Positions 52,615 to 61,909 are shown, counted from the stretch's first letter. The stretch is 64,000 bases of DNA from Bog-159 sp035308525 (GCA_035308525.1 DATGGM010000039.1:1-64000); one strand, 5' to 3'. Notes: generated by a model from the sequence alone, not told the origin. A program made the numbers and translations.

Positions 52615-53913
52615 TCAGTCTATCAACGTGGGGCCCACGGCCCCGGAAACGTATTTGGACGACGCGCCTTGCAGGAAAGTGGAGTTTCCCACGAAACTCA
52701 CGGTGTAACATACCAGGGTCGCCGTAGCTGCTTGCGTGCCGCTGCCGCCACTATAACTGACGTTGGCGGCGGGCAGATAGATCGTTCCACTGATCAACTG
52801 TGTTGCGCCGCCGACCAAACTATCAGCAGTCGAGTCACTACGGTCTTGATAAATGACGATACCCTGGTATGGTCCGGAGCCGGGCGCTGAGAGATTCACG
52901 TTTGCTCCGCCAGCCATGGTGATCCCGCCGCCCTGTAGATATAGCGTGACCCCCGACCCGCTGATACTGGTGCCTCCAGCCATGCTCAGGCCGTTCTTGA
53001 GCACGTAGGTCCCGGGAGTGAGTACAAGATTGGCCTGCCCGGTCAGATTGATGGCCCCGCAGTACGTGCCCGGGCCGATGGTGGTAGTTCCACCCGTCAG
53101 ACTGATGCCGGAGTTGATGCAGGAGCCCACGGCTGGGGTGGGCATGCCCGCGAACGGGTCGGAGACCGTACTCGCGCCGGTGTTGGGCGACGGGCTGATT
53201 GCCGCGCCGCCCTTGCCGCTCCAGTTTCCAACGATATTCACTGACGCCCCGTTCGAAACCGTGATCTGGGCGCCGCCGACCATATCGACGGCGTCCGAGT
53301 TCGTGGAGTTGACCCAAATATTGCAGCCTGTCTGGACGTTGGTGGTTCCATTTGCGCTGATGGCGCCCGCCTGCGCCGGCGCCAGGACGTAGACGCAAGT
53401 GGATGGGTTCGGCTGGAAAATGGCGGCAGTGGCATGCGCGCCGGTATTGAGGAGCGTGTTGCCCAGGATCGACGAAAACGTTTGGTTCTCCCTCTCCCCG
53501 ACGCGTACGGTCACCCAATACTTCACGGCCACTCCGGGAACCGCAGGCGGCGGGCTGGTCTTGTCGGCGGCAAACGTCACGGTCTGACTTCCACCTTGCG
53601 CGAAGCCATTGCCGCTGGCATACAGGCAGGCCACCTGGAAATCATTCGTGGGCGGGCTGGAGATCGAGGTGGGGCAGGTCGTGTCAGCCTGACAGACTGC
53701 GCCATTCGTCCCGCAGGCAATGCTGCTTCCGGAAGAGGCGTTGACCGCCATGACCGCGGCCACGGCTGCGGAATCCGCCGCGGCCTGTGCCGCTTGCCGC
53801 CGGAAGTATGCCCACCCGACATCCACCACCAGACCCATAAGAGCCACCATAGGCACAAATGCTACGGTGAAAAGCACTATGGTTTGTCCGCGCTGCCCGT
53901 TATATGTCTTCAT
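52615..53913 (-). CDS. TadG-like pilus-locus protein
   Basis: The 432-residue protein begins GQRGQTIVLFTVAFVPMVAL, the prepilin-like N-terminus of TadG/TadE proteins, with one membrane helix. The rest is Gly/Ser/Thr-rich with repeating beta-rich turns (TIGPGTYCGAINLTG, GITMAGGANVNLSAPG) like a beta-helix. It is the last of three co-directional Tad-type genes. No tad ATPase, secretin or prepilin peptidase is in the window. Confidence 0.82.
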   Translation of the reverse strand: MKTYNGQRGQTIVLFTVAFVPMVALMGLVVDVGWAYFRRQAAQAAADSAAVAAVMAVNASSGSSIACGTNGAVCQADTTCPTSISSPPTNDFQVACLYASGNGFAQGGSQTVTFAADKTSPPPAVPGVAVKYWVTVRVGERENQTFSSILGNTLLNTGAHATAAIFQPNPSTCVYVLAPAQAGAISANGTTNVQTGCNIWVNSTNSDAVDMVGGAQITVSNGASVNIVGNWSGKGGAAISPSPNTGASTVSDPFAGMPTPAVGSCINSGISLTGGTTTIGPGTYCGAINLTGQANLVLTPGTYVLKNGLSMAGGTSISGSGVTLYLQGGGITMAGGANVNLSAPGSGPYQGIVIYQDRSDSTADSLVGGATQLISGTIYLPAANVSYSGGSGTQAATATLVCYTVSFVGNSTFLQGASSKYVSGAVGPTLID

Positions 53914-53926
53914 ATGAGTTCAGTCC

Positions 53927-54442
53927 TCAGAAAATAATGTTTTGGTACGAAGTGGCGCCCAGAGTGAACCCGGCCACGGTGGCGGGCGCCGAGCCGGGCC
54001 ATACCATCGCCGCGGGAGACGGAAAGCTGAATTGTGCGGATATTTTGATCAAATTCCCCGGCGCATTATCGTCGTTGCTCGCGGGTGGCCAAACGGTGGC
54101 GTCCGAGTAACAGCTATTCAGAGGGTTACAGGTCTTGGTTTGGCCGCTCTGTGTCGTCAAGGTCACGGACATACGGTCCGGCGCCATGCCTATAGCCGAC
54201 TGGGCCATTCGCTGAGCGATGGTGCCCACGGTTATGCTGCAGGAATTTCCGCTAATCGTGCATCCGCGTCCTCTGAGCGACATATACCTGGCGGTGTCTC
54301 TGGCCGCGGAAGCCACCGTATGGTAGTTCCACATGGCAAGCGACATCTGAAAGATGGATACGAGTAAGAAGACCGCCGGTATGCCGGCCAGAACGAATTC
54401 GATCAAGGTGGCTCCCGCCTCTTGTTTTTTGGATCGTCGCAT
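53927..54442 (-). CDS. TadE-family minor pseudopilin
   Basis: The 171-residue protein starts QEAGATLIEFVLAGIPAVFL, a TadE signature with the Glu expected at the processing junction. A disulfide-capable tail follows (RGCTISGNSCSIT, KTCNPLNSC). Two bases separate it from the preceding tadE gene. GAGAGG precedes the ATG. It is a minor pilin-like component of Flp/Tad pili in the family. Confidence 0.85.
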   Translation of the reverse strand: MRRSKKQEAGATLIEFVLAGIPAVFLLVSIFQMSLAMWNYHTVASAARDTARYMSLRGRGCTISGNSCSITVGTIAQRMAQSAIGMAPDRMSVTLTTQSGQTKTCNPLNSCYSDATVWPPASNDDNAPGNLIKISAQFSFPSPAAMVWPGSAPATVAGFTLGATSYQNIIF

Positions 54443-54444
54443 GG

Positions 54445-54921
54445 TTAGCCTCTCAGTCTCATGGTTACGGTACGGGTCCAGGTGAATTGCTGCGCCAGCA
54501 CGCCTGGAATCGGGATCAGCGGTAGGGATTGATAAGACACGGAGACGGCCGACGCGGGAGAGCCATCGGATCCGGCCACCTGACTGGCAGTGACAGTTAA
54601 CACGCTTCCCGAACAGCTACTCACGCTGGTGCCGATATTCGGAAGAGACTGCAGTTCGTTCAGCACCAGGGTGCACGCCCCACCGGCATCGGTAGCAGTC
54701 GAGGTGCTAGTGGAGGTGTAAAACGCGGCGACGCGCGCCGAGCTCTGCACCGAAATCAAGGCATAAGCAAAGAAGCCCCAGTCCACAACCCCTACGAAAC
54801 AGAAAAAGATAAAAGGCAGGAAAAATGCCAGTTCGAGCACGGCCCCGCCCCGACGCGCATCCCGCCGCGATGGCCAGCACCGAAATCTGCGATATGAATT
54901 GAAACTGCCGGCTGCTTTCAT
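54445..54921 (-). CDS. TadE-family pseudopilin
   Basis: The 158-residue protein has RRGGAVLELAFFLPFIFFCF at about residues 24-43, the TadE prepilin-like segment, after a basic N-terminus. The mature part is short and Ser/Thr-rich. The start follows GAGGAGGAAG. It is the first gene of the tadE-tadE-tadG set. The 233 bases upstream show no clear promoter. Confidence 0.83.
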   Translation of the reverse strand: MKAAGSFNSYRRFRCWPSRRDARRGGAVLELAFFLPFIFFCFVGVVDWGFFAYALISVQSSARVAAFYTSTSTSTATDAGGACTLVLNELQSLPNIGTSVSSCSGSVLTVTASQVAGSDGSPASAVSVSYQSLPLIPIPGVLAQQFTWTRTVTMRLRG

Positions 54922-55154
54922 TTCTTCCTCCTCTTGTGACTGAGTGTAGCCGCGTATTCGAGAGGTGTAAATGATCTTGTGGGTCCAGGAGTCACATTGG
55001 AGCTACAGGTACTTAGGCCGCAATTTCGTGAAAATAACCAACGTTATCCCGGCAGTGTTAACTGCCTGCGAAGCGGCGGGACTAACCTTATATCATCCGG
55101 CGGGACAAGCTCGCCAGTGCCGGGCAAAATCGAATGGATTGCATAGGGTTGTAC

Positions 55155-56300
55155 TCAGCGGGAGCAACAGGCCTGCGTGGAAAGGATGCGGGAACTGGCG
55201 AAGAAGTTTTCCTGGGAGAGTTGCTTATAGATCGACCCGGCCACGCCGGCGGCGATCGGTCCATTGATGCGCCAGCCGCCCGTCAACAGCACCACCACCA
55301 CCAACTGATTACGCTCCACGTCGTTGAAGGATCCAAACCAGCCCAGGTGGTTCAGGGCGTGCGCATCGTGGCAGGTTCCGGTCTTACCCAGAATCGGCTC
55401 GGACTCGGCATAGCCGGCGCGATGCGCGGTGCCGAAATCCACCGCCCCGCGCATTCCGACTTTGACATCGTCAATCCAATGCGCGATATCCAGCCGGCGT
55501 TTGACCCGCGGAACGAAATGGTCGATTTCGGCCTGATTGCGCGGGTATTGCAGGTGGTAGATGGTTCCTCCGTTGGCGATGGCCGACACTAGCGCGGCCA
55601 GTTCCAGGGGCGTCAGCTGAATGCCCTCACCGAACGCGGTCATCATGCCCACGCCGCCGTGTTCCGGAGGGGCCCCGGGGAGCACGCCCGGGTGCTCGCC
55701 GGCGATCTGCCAACCCGCCTTGTCTCCTAAGCCGAAGAGACGGGCATATCGCAAGACGCGCTCGTAGCCCAGCTTATCGCCCAGAATCTTGAAGTACGGG
55801 TTATTCGAATGCGCCAGGGCGGCGCTGAGATCGAGGCTGGTGCGGCGCGTCAGGTGCAGCGGTGTGTCGCGTTCCACCAATCCTTCATTGAGGGCGGCGA
55901 AAGCCGTGACCAGCTTGATGGTGGAGCACGGCGTAAATCCGCCTTCGAGCGCGGTCTTCTGATTCACGATCGTGAGAACCCGCCCAGTCTGGGGGTCAAC
56001 CACTACGACCGTGCCGTTGTAGGGGCCCAGCGCATCCACCGCCGCGCGGCGCACCGCCAGATCGTCTCCATCCACGTTATCGCCCTTAGTCGGGTCGAAG
56101 TTGCCCACGATCGGCCGCGGACGCCGGAGTTTGACGGATTTCTCCAGCGAAGATTGAGTGACAGACTTAGCGGAGGCGGGGTTTGTTTTGGCGGGCTTCG
56201 CTTGTGCTTTCCTTTTCTTCGTGTTCTTCGTGCTTTTGAGCGCAAACGTGCACGGTGGCAGCAGGCAGATCAGCAAGGCAAATATGAGGCCGCGAAGCAT
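55155..56300 (-). CDS. Exported penicillin-binding transpeptidase-domain protein
   Basis: The 381-residue protein has a signal peptide (LIFALLICLLPPCTFA), a Lys-rich linker and a transpeptidase domain with Ser126-T-I-Lys129, the SxN motif in ALAHSNNPY and KTG in ILGKTGTCHD. It lacks the pedestal domain of class B PBPs and any glycosyltransferase domain, and is shorter than either. It resembles the isolated transpeptidase/class D-like proteins. A crosslinking or beta-lactam-binding role is likely; which one is open. Confidence 0.85.
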   Translation of the reverse strand: MLRGLIFALLICLLPPCTFALKSTKNTKKRKAQAKPAKTNPASAKSVTQSSLEKSVKLRRPRPIVGNFDPTKGDNVDGDDLAVRRAAVDALGPYNGTVVVVDPQTGRVLTIVNQKTALEGGFTPCSTIKLVTAFAALNEGLVERDTPLHLTRRTSLDLSAALAHSNNPYFKILGDKLGYERVLRYARLFGLGDKAGWQIAGEHPGVLPGAPPEHGGVGMMTAFGEGIQLTPLELAALVSAIANGGTIYHLQYPRNQAEIDHFVPRVKRRLDIAHWIDDVKVGMRGAVDFGTAHRAGYAESEPILGKTGTCHDAHALNHLGWFGSFNDVERNQLVVVVLLTGGWRINGPIAAGVAGSIYKQLSQENFFASSRILSTQACCSR

Positions 56301-56358
56301 TTCGAGTTTAGGGCGTAGAGCCGCTATTATCAGATATCGGTACTAGAATGGTCAAGCG

Positions 56359-58653
56359 CTATGTTACGGCTTTCTGGCGGTCCCCGGTGGGGAGCGGCGC
56401 ATGGGCCTCCTGCGCATCCACCACCGCGACTGCCGCGATATTGACGATATCGTTCACCTCGGCGCCGCGCTGCAGTACGTGCACCGGGCGCGAGAGCCCC
56501 ATCAGGATCGGCCCGATGGGTTCGGCGCCGGCGATACGCCCCAGCAGCTTGTAGGCGATGTTGCCGGCTTCCAGGTTGGGGAAGATCAGCACATTGGCGC
56601 CGCCCTTCAGGGTGCTGAACGGGAATGTCTCATCGACAATCTCGGGCACCACGGCGGTATCCGCCTGCATCTCCCCGTCCACCATCAACGTGGGCTCGCG
56701 CAGGCGCACCAGCTCGACGGCCCGCCGCACCTTTTCGGCCAGGGGATGCCGCGAGCTGCCGAAATTAGAGAATGAAAGCATTGCCACGCGGGGCTCCACG
56801 TCGAAGCGCCGGGCCATGGCGGCGGTATTGACGGCGATTTCGGCCAGGTCTTCCGCGGTAGGCTCGATGTTCACGGTGGCGTCGGCCAGAAAATAGATGT
56901 CACGTTTTGGCGTGATCATCACGTATACCCCGGAGACGCGGCGCATGCCGTGCCGCACCTCGATGACCTGTAGCGCCGGACGGATGGTGTCCGGATAATG
57001 CTGCGTCAGGCCGCCCACCAGCGCGTCGGCGTCGCCCAGCCGCACCATCATGGAGCCGAAGACGGTGCGATCCAGGATCAGCTCACCCGCCTCCCGGCGA
57101 GTGACGCCTTTGCGCTGGCGCAGGCTGTACATCTCCTCGGCGTAGGCCGGCAGCCGGCCGGAACTGGCCGGATCGACAATCGGAACGCCGTCGAGATGCA
57201 GGTGCAGGGCGTCCATGGCGGCACGAATGGTCTTTTCGTCGCCCAGGAGAATGGGTTGAGCGATCTCCTCGTCGATGAGGATCTGACAGGCGCGCAGGAT
57301 CTTGCTCTCTTCACCCTCCGGAAATACTACGCGCTTGGGTTGCCGCTGCGCTTTCTGGATCATGACCCGCATCACTTCGTGGGCCTTGCCCAGCCGCCGC
57401 TCCAGTTGCTCGCGGTATTCGTGGATATCGATGGGGGACTGCGCCACGCCGGTCTCCATGGCCGCCTGCGCCACGGCGGCGGCCTCCCAGATCAGAACTC
57501 GCGAATCGAACGGCTTGGGGATGATGTAATCGCGGCCGAATTCCAGGCGCTCTACGCCATAAGCACGGCGCACCGCGTCCGGCACATCTTCGCGCGCCAG
57601 CGCGGCCAGGGCACGCGTGGCGGCCAATTGCATCTCGTCGTTCACCGTGGTGGCGCGCACATCCAGCGCGCCGCGGAAGATGAAGGGGAACCCCAGAACA
57701 TTGTTTACCTGGTTGGGATAGTCCGAGCGGCCGGTAGCCACGATAGCATCCGGCCGCGCGGCTACGGCTACGTCGTAGGGGATCTCGGGATCGGGGTTGG
57801 CCAGCGCGAAGATGATCGGGTCGCGGGCCATGGATCGCAGCATTTCCGGCGTCACGCAATTCGCGCTGGAGAGGCCGAAGAATACGTCCGCGCCCACGAA
57901 CGCTTCGGCCAGGGTGCGGGCTTCGGTCTGCGCGGCAAAGCGCTCCTTATAAGGATTCATACCGTCTTTGCGGCCCTGATAGATCACGCCCTTGGTGTCG
58001 CACATCACGATGTTCTCGCGCTTGACGCCCAGGTTGAGGTAATGGCGCGCGCAGGAAATGCCGCTGGCGCCGGCGCCGTTGAACAACACGCGCACTTCGC
58101 CGATGCGTTTGCCCACCAGATCCAGGGCATTCAGCAGAGCCGCGCCGGAAATGATGGCGGTGCCGTGCTGATCGTCATGGAACACGGGGATCTTCATGGT
58201 GCGCCGGCACTCTTCTTCGATGTAGAAGCACTCCGGCGCTTTGATGTCTTCCAGGTTGATGCCGCCGAAGGTGGGCTCCAGCAGCTGGCAGGTGCGGATG
58301 ATTTCGTCGGCATTCGCCGTGGCCAGCTCGATATCGAAGACATCGATATCGGCGAAGCGCTTAAACAGCACGCCTTTGCCTTCCATGACGGGCTTGCTGG
58401 CCGCCGGGCCTATGTTCCCAAGGCCGAGAACCGCGGTGCCGTTGGTCACCACCGCAACCAGGTTGCCCTTGGAGGTGTATTTGTAAACGAGACTGGGGTC
58501 CCGGGCGATTTCCAGGCATGGCACGGCGACCCCCGGTGTGTATGCGAGGCTCAAATCGCGCTGCGTGCGGCACGGCTTGGTGGCCACTGTCGCCAGTTTG
58601 CCGGCGGGCGCGGCGGAGTGGTACGCCAGCGCTTCTTCAGGATCGATCTTCAT
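56359..58653 (-). CDS. maeB: NADP-dependent malic enzyme with phosphotransacetylase-like domain
   Basis: The 764-residue protein joins a malic enzyme (1 to about 430: SLAYTPGVAVPC, NGTAVLGLGNIGP, LFNGAGASGISCARHYL) to a phosphotransacetylase-like domain (from about 440: KRVVFPEGEESKILRACQIL). Length equals E. coli MaeB (759). It decarboxylates malate to pyruvate; the second domain is regulatory, binding acetyl-CoA. The start MKIDPEE is preferred because a TATAAT box sits against the upstream ATG at 58680, which would put that codon before the transcript start; AAGGAA precedes the chosen ATG. Confidence 0.94.
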   Translation of the reverse strand: MKIDPEEALAYHSAAPAGKLATVATKPCRTQRDLSLAYTPGVAVPCLEIARDPSLVYKYTSKGNLVAVVTNGTAVLGLGNIGPAASKPVMEGKGVLFKRFADIDVFDIELATANADEIIRTCQLLEPTFGGINLEDIKAPECFYIEEECRRTMKIPVFHDDQHGTAIISGAALLNALDLVGKRIGEVRVLFNGAGASGISCARHYLNLGVKRENIVMCDTKGVIYQGRKDGMNPYKERFAAQTEARTLAEAFVGADVFFGLSSANCVTPEMLRSMARDPIIFALANPDPEIPYDVAVAARPDAIVATGRSDYPNQVNNVLGFPFIFRGALDVRATTVNDEMQLAATRALAALAREDVPDAVRRAYGVERLEFGRDYIIPKPFDSRVLIWEAAAVAQAAMETGVAQSPIDIHEYREQLERRLGKAHEVMRVMIQKAQRQPKRVVFPEGEESKILRACQILIDEEIAQPILLGDEKTIRAAMDALHLHLDGVPIVDPASSGRLPAYAEEMYSLRQRKGVTRREAGELILDRTVFGSMMVRLGDADALVGGLTQHYPDTIRPALQVIEVRHGMRRVSGVYVMITPKRDIYFLADATVNIEPTAEDLAEIAVNTAAMARRFDVEPRVAMLSFSNFGSSRHPLAEKVRRAVELVRLREPTLMVDGEMQADTAVVPEIVDETFPFSTLKGGANVLIFPNLEAGNIAYKLLGRIAGAEPIGPILMGLSRPVHVLQRGAEVNDIVNIAAVAVVDAQEAHAPLPTGDRQKAVT

Positions 58654-58680
58654 GGCCACGTTCCTTGTGTTTACAGCCAT

Positions 58681-58708
58681 ATTATAGTTGTTTATCCGGA
58701 AGTGCGAA
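58681..58708 (-). promoter_or_regulatory. Promoter of maeB
   Basis: TTCGCA (58708-58703) and TATAAT (58686-58681) are 16 bases apart on the minus strand. The TATAAT abuts an in-frame ATG at 58680, so that ATG cannot be inside the mRNA leader in the normal way. This fixes the translation start at 58653. Confidence 0.6.
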
Positions 58709-58796
58709 ACGGCGGCCGGCCGTGATACGCCATTAACCCGCATGAAACTATTGATCCTTAACCTGTTAACGAACAGCAACCGGTACCTTTGATCGA

Positions 58797-59006
58797 TTGC
58801 AAATCAGTTCGTGTACTTCCATAATCGTGTCTGTGGGAATCGTACTTTTGCTATTTATTTTTGGCACCTGGGGTTTGGGTCTCTTGGTCCAGATCCGCCA
58901 GGACAATCAACGCCGCAAACTGGAGCACGTCCGCAGACTCGCCGCAGTCCTGGGACCGGAGCCAGTTATGGCGCATGGCGAGCAGACGCTTCAAGAGGGG
59001 ATCTAA
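58797..59006 (+). CDS. Small membrane protein
   Basis: A 69-codon frame from TTG gives one hydrophobic helix (IIVSVGIVLLLFIFGTWGLG) and a basic tail (NQRRKLEHVRRLAAVLG). A GTG start at the helix is an alternative. No clear ribosome site is seen. It precedes another small membrane gene by 13 bases. I recognise no family. Confidence 0.45.
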   Translation: MQISSCTSIIVSVGIVLLLFIFGTWGLGLLVQIRQDNQRRKLEHVRRLAAVLGPEPVMAHGEQTLQEGI

Positions 59007-59019
59007 ATCGAGGTTCTCC

Positions 59020-59235
59020 ATGCTGAAAACCGCTGATATTGTCGCCTGGATATTTCCCTTTTTCGGGGCAGTTCTGGTTTGCAGAGGGGGACACGTACTT
59101 TTCATCGCGGCCGGCTCCGTGGCGGGTTGCACCTTCGAGCGCATCGCCGATGAATTACGGTTGCGGACGGACCAGGACCGGAAGATTCGCGAGATCGACC
59201 GCAACCTCGTCACCCGGCTGCGCGAACTGGGCTGA
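59020..59235 (+). CDS. Small membrane protein
   Basis: The 71-residue product has a hydrophobic helical region (VAWIFPFFGAVLVCRGGHVL, residues 8-27, continuing) and a charged C-terminal helix ERIADELRLRTDQDRKIREI. GAGG lies six bases before the ATG. It may pair with the preceding small gene. No known family recognised. Confidence 0.55.
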   Translation: MLKTADIVAWIFPFFGAVLVCRGGHVLFIAAGSVAGCTFERIADELRLRTDQDRKIREIDRNLVTRLRELG

Positions 59236-59236
59236 T

Positions 59237-59731
59237 CTAGCCCTCTTCCACTTCCGGCAGCTTTAGACTGTTTGTGTATACCGTGGTTCCCGGCGCTGGA
59301 CGCCGAAAGATCGCATCGTAGACAACCAGGTCATCGCGCCGCGGGCCAGGCGGTCTGGACCCTTTTAGAGCCACGAATCCGGCAGGTTCAGCGGCGACTA
59401 TGGTTTCAATCGGGTGTCTGGCCGGCTGGTCTCCCCGCGCGGGGTCCGTTTCCACAGGCTGCGCTTTCAGATACGTCTTGACGTCGCTAACCAGCTTGTC
59501 TTCCGTGTTCCGGTGGGACATTCGCCGCACCAGGCTGCGCAGTACGAACGAAAGCACGTAGCCCAGTGCGATGCAGGCGAGAATCCAGAACAGTCCGGTG
59601 CGTGCGTTATCTGTCCGGCGCACGATCAGCATGGCGCTGGCGGCGACTGGCGGCAGCAACCACATGCTCAGCGACCACAGCCGCGCGGCGTGTTTGATTC
59701 TTCGGTCGGCCGCCGGGAAGTCGCGAGTCAT
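59237..59731 (-). CDS. Membrane protein of unknown function
   Basis: The 164-residue protein has two membrane helices (about 20-38, WSLSMWLLPPVAASAMLIV, and 48-68, GLFWILACIALGYVLSFVL), then a polar domain. GGAGG lies just before the ATG used (MTRDFPAA), so an upstream in-frame start is dropped. The mature tail (VVYDAIFRRPAPGTTVYTNS) is uncharacterised. Confidence 0.6.
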   Translation of the reverse strand: MTRDFPAADRRIKHAARLWSLSMWLLPPVAASAMLIVRRTDNARTGLFWILACIALGYVLSFVLRSLVRRMSHRNTEDKLVSDVKTYLKAQPVETDPARGDQPARHPIETIVAAEPAGFVALKGSRPPGPRRDDLVVYDAIFRRPAPGTTVYTNSLKLPEVEEG

Positions 59732-59879
59732 GAGGTCCTCCGTGGGGGATAGGCGCATGTCGGGCGCAATTCGTGATGGGGGCGAAGGTGAGCCTCCATC
59801 ACGATTGCGCGAGAAACCCGCTTATGTTCCTTATCACCATGGTCTGGCCCGACGCCTGGGAATGACAAGTCCTCGAACG

Positions 59880-60042
59880 TTAACTAAGGTCAGCGGCCTT
59901 GGCCGGCTCGCCGAGCTGGTCGACCACCGCAAACAGTTTTCACACCCTCTGCGTCAAGTATCCTTTCGGTTTTTTCCGCCGTCTGGTCCACCGATTGGCG
60001 GGCCGGGATCGTTACTACGCCGTTCGCTGGATTCGAAGTCAT
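59880..60042 (-). pseudogene. Broken DUF302 gene remnant
   Basis: From an ATG with GGGAGGAATTC in front, the frame reads MTSNPANGVVTIPARQSVDQ then TERILDAEGVKTV, the start of DUF302. It then leaves that frame; one frame over the text continues FAVVDQLGEPAKAADL before a stop. A single-base frameshift after about 37 codons, plus loss of the second half, would explain this. A DUF302 protein is normally over 120 residues. The remnant lies within the same open frame as the preceding DUF202 gene. Confidence 0.6.
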
Positions 60043-60459
60043 GAATTCCTCCCGAAGTGATTCAAAATGTGTCTGCCTGGGCTCGTGAACCCACAGAAGA
60101 TAGATGGCCATGGCCAGCCCGAGGGCTGCCAGCACCGCGGCTACGGCTATCGCCAAATGGGACGGCCGTTCGAAGCGCGATCCGCCGCGCCGCAAATCCT
60201 GGACCAGGCGCACGTGATTCCACGCGCAAACAATATTGACCACCACTCCGAGCACGATCAGCACCGTACCGAACCAGAACGAAGGCCCGTACGGCCGCCA
60301 TGGAAGATTCGGCTGGCGGATCTGCAGTGCCTGGAGGAACAGACCAAAACGGGCCACCACGAAGCCGAACCCCATGAGCGCCAGGCCTGTTCGGATCCAC
60401 GCAAGAAACGTTCTTTCGGCGGCCAGATAATCGCTCGCGCTAGCTGGTCTATCGGCCAT
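59890..60459 (-). CDS. DUF202 (YidH-like) membrane protein reading into a DUF302 remnant
   Basis: Residues 1 to about 125 are a DUF202 protein: LAAERTFLAWIRTGLALMGF and three membrane helices. Family members stop around 120 residues. Here the frame runs on for 60 more, through a strong ribosome site and ATG, into the start of a DUF302 gene. Either the stop was lost or an unusual fusion is real. The start MADRPAS is chosen after GGAGG. Confidence 0.75.
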   Translation of the reverse strand: MADRPASASDYLAAERTFLAWIRTGLALMGFGFVVARFGLFLQALQIRQPNLPWRPYGPSFWFGTVLIVLGVVVNIVCAWNHVRLVQDLRRGGSRFERPSHLAIAVAAVLAALGLAMAIYLLWVHEPRQTHFESLREEFMTSNPANGVVTIPARQSVDQTAEKTERILDAEGVKTVCGGRPARRAGQGR

Positions 60460-60525
60460 GGGTTCGCCTCCAGGCAAGAGGTGCGTGAGATCCGCTGCGG
60501 CGGCGGAACCCACAGCTTAGCAAGA

Positions 60526-61515
60526 TCAACTTCCGGCCAGCCTGTCCGTGGCCGCCACCAAGGCGCGGCTGTTGGGCGGATCGAAAGCGCTGTGACCGCT
60601 GTCAGGGGTGATGATGAGTTCGGCCTCAGGCCACGCACGGTGCAGGGCCCATGCGCTTTCCATGGGACAAACGACGTCGTAACGGCCCTGCACAATCACT
60701 CCGGGGATGTGGCGGATCCGCGAAACGTTGCGCAGCAGGTGGTCATCCGTTTCGAAAAAAGCCTTGTGGAAGAAGTAATGGACCTCAATGCGCGCGAAGG
60801 CCAGGGCGAACTCGTCTTCTTCGTAGTGGCCGGCGAAGTCGGGGTCGGGCATGAGCTTGGAGGTGGCGCCCTCCCACCCGCTCCAGATCTTCGCCGCCGC
60901 GAGTCGCACGGCCGGATCGTTGCTGGTCAGGCGGCGGTAGTAGGCGGAGAGCAGATCGTCACGCTCATCTTCCGGGATTTGGGCGAGATACGGCTCCCAC
61001 GCGTCGGGATAGAGGACCGAAGCGCCGCGCTGGTAGAACCAGTCGATCTCCTGTTTGCGGATAAGGAAGATGCCCCGGAGTATGAGCTCGGTGACGCGAT
61101 CGGGATGAGTTTGGGCGTAGGCGAGGGCCAGGGTGGAGCCCCACGATCCGCCGAACACCTGCCAGCGCTCAATGCCGAGGCGTTCGCGGACTTTCTCGAT
61201 ATCGGCGACGAGGTCCCAGGTCGTATTGGCCTCGAGGGACGCGTAGGGCGTGCTCTTGCCGCAGCCGCGCTGGTCGAAGTTCACGATGCGGTATTTCTTG
61301 GGGTGGAAGAAGCGCCGCTGTTTGGGATCGGAACCGCCGCCGGGACCGCCATGCAGAAAGATCACCGGCTTGCCGGCAGGGTTGCCGCTTTCCTCAAAGT
61401 AGATCTCGTGGACGGGTGAGACTTGCAGACGCCCCGTGTTGTAGGGCTCGATCGGAGGGTAAAGCCAGGTAACGGGATCTTTCACGGTGGATCCGGAAGA
61501 GGAATTGTTGGGCAT
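60526..61515 (-). CDS. pip: Proline iminopeptidase
   Basis: The 329-residue alpha/beta hydrolase has the oxyanion loop FLHGGPGGGSDP, catalytic Ser124 in FGGSWGSTLA, and the final catalytic His in PDSGHSAFD. NFDQRGCGKSTP is diagnostic of proline iminopeptidases, which release N-terminal proline from peptides. The start MPNNSSSG is preceded by TATACT six bases upstream, with no ribosome site, so the message may be leaderless. Confidence 0.92.
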   Translation of the reverse strand: MPNNSSSGSTVKDPVTWLYPPIEPYNTGRLQVSPVHEIYFEESGNPAGKPVIFLHGGPGGGSDPKQRRFFHPKKYRIVNFDQRGCGKSTPYASLEANTTWDLVADIEKVRERLGIERWQVFGGSWGSTLALAYAQTHPDRVTELILRGIFLIRKQEIDWFYQRGASVLYPDAWEPYLAQIPEDERDDLLSAYYRRLTSNDPAVRLAAAKIWSGWEGATSKLMPDPDFAGHYEEDEFALAFARIEVHYFFHKAFFETDDHLLRNVSRIRHIPGVIVQGRYDVVCPMESAWALHRAWPEAELIITPDSGHSAFDPPNSRALVAATDRLAGS

Positions 61516-61521
61516 CGTGGC

Positions 61522-61527
61522 AGTATA
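61522..61527 (-). promoter_or_regulatory. -10 box of the iminopeptidase gene
   Basis: TATACT on the minus strand ends six bases before the ATG at 61515. No convincing -35 hexamer is seen 16-18 bases upstream. It would start transcription at or within a base of the start codon. Confidence 0.4.
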
Positions 61528-61670
61528 CCTCGAAGCCGTGGATGCTGGATGGTATTTCACCATCCTCCTCCAGTTGAGAATAGTTTCACGCCGGTTCGTC
61601 TGCATCTAGTGCGTGACTTCGCCCGTGCCGGTGCCCTGGACCCCAGCACCGTCGAAACCCAGGCACAGCT

Positions 61671-61909
61671 TATGGAAAGTATCTGGGTCCAAACATTGTC
61701 ACCCGCAACTTGACCCCCAACAAGAACGGTCTTCCCGAAGGCGGACGCACACTGGATCAATTCATGCAGATCTTGGGGACCGGTGCGGGCGCTGTAAAAC
61801 GTGCATTGGCAACGTCCGTTGGGAGCGCATTTATAACGAAAAGTTTGCTGATGAGGACTACTACGGCGGAGTTCGACTTTCCAGTCGATCCCCCCTGGCC
61901 GCCCTGTAA
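61671..61909 (+). pseudogene. Decayed gene fragments, one cytochrome-c-like
   Basis: At 61671-61784 the frame reads YGKYLGPNIVTRNLTPNKNG then LPEGGRTLDQFMQILGTG, characteristic of the C-terminal half of c-type cytochromes ('RNLTPDKTGLPEGG...FMQI..TG'). At 61781 a different frame continues with RCGRCKTCIGNVRWERIYNE and KFADEDYYGG to a stop at 61909, a Cys-containing tail of another kind. The full heme domain is absent. Frame change at the junction and lack of a start show a remnant. The flanking 61516-61670 and 61910-61944 show nothing else. Confidence 0.55.

Noticed and set aside
54971..55267. 98-codon plus-strand frame near the Tad genes
   Set aside because: It overlaps the end of the PBP gene and has no ribosome site or family signal.
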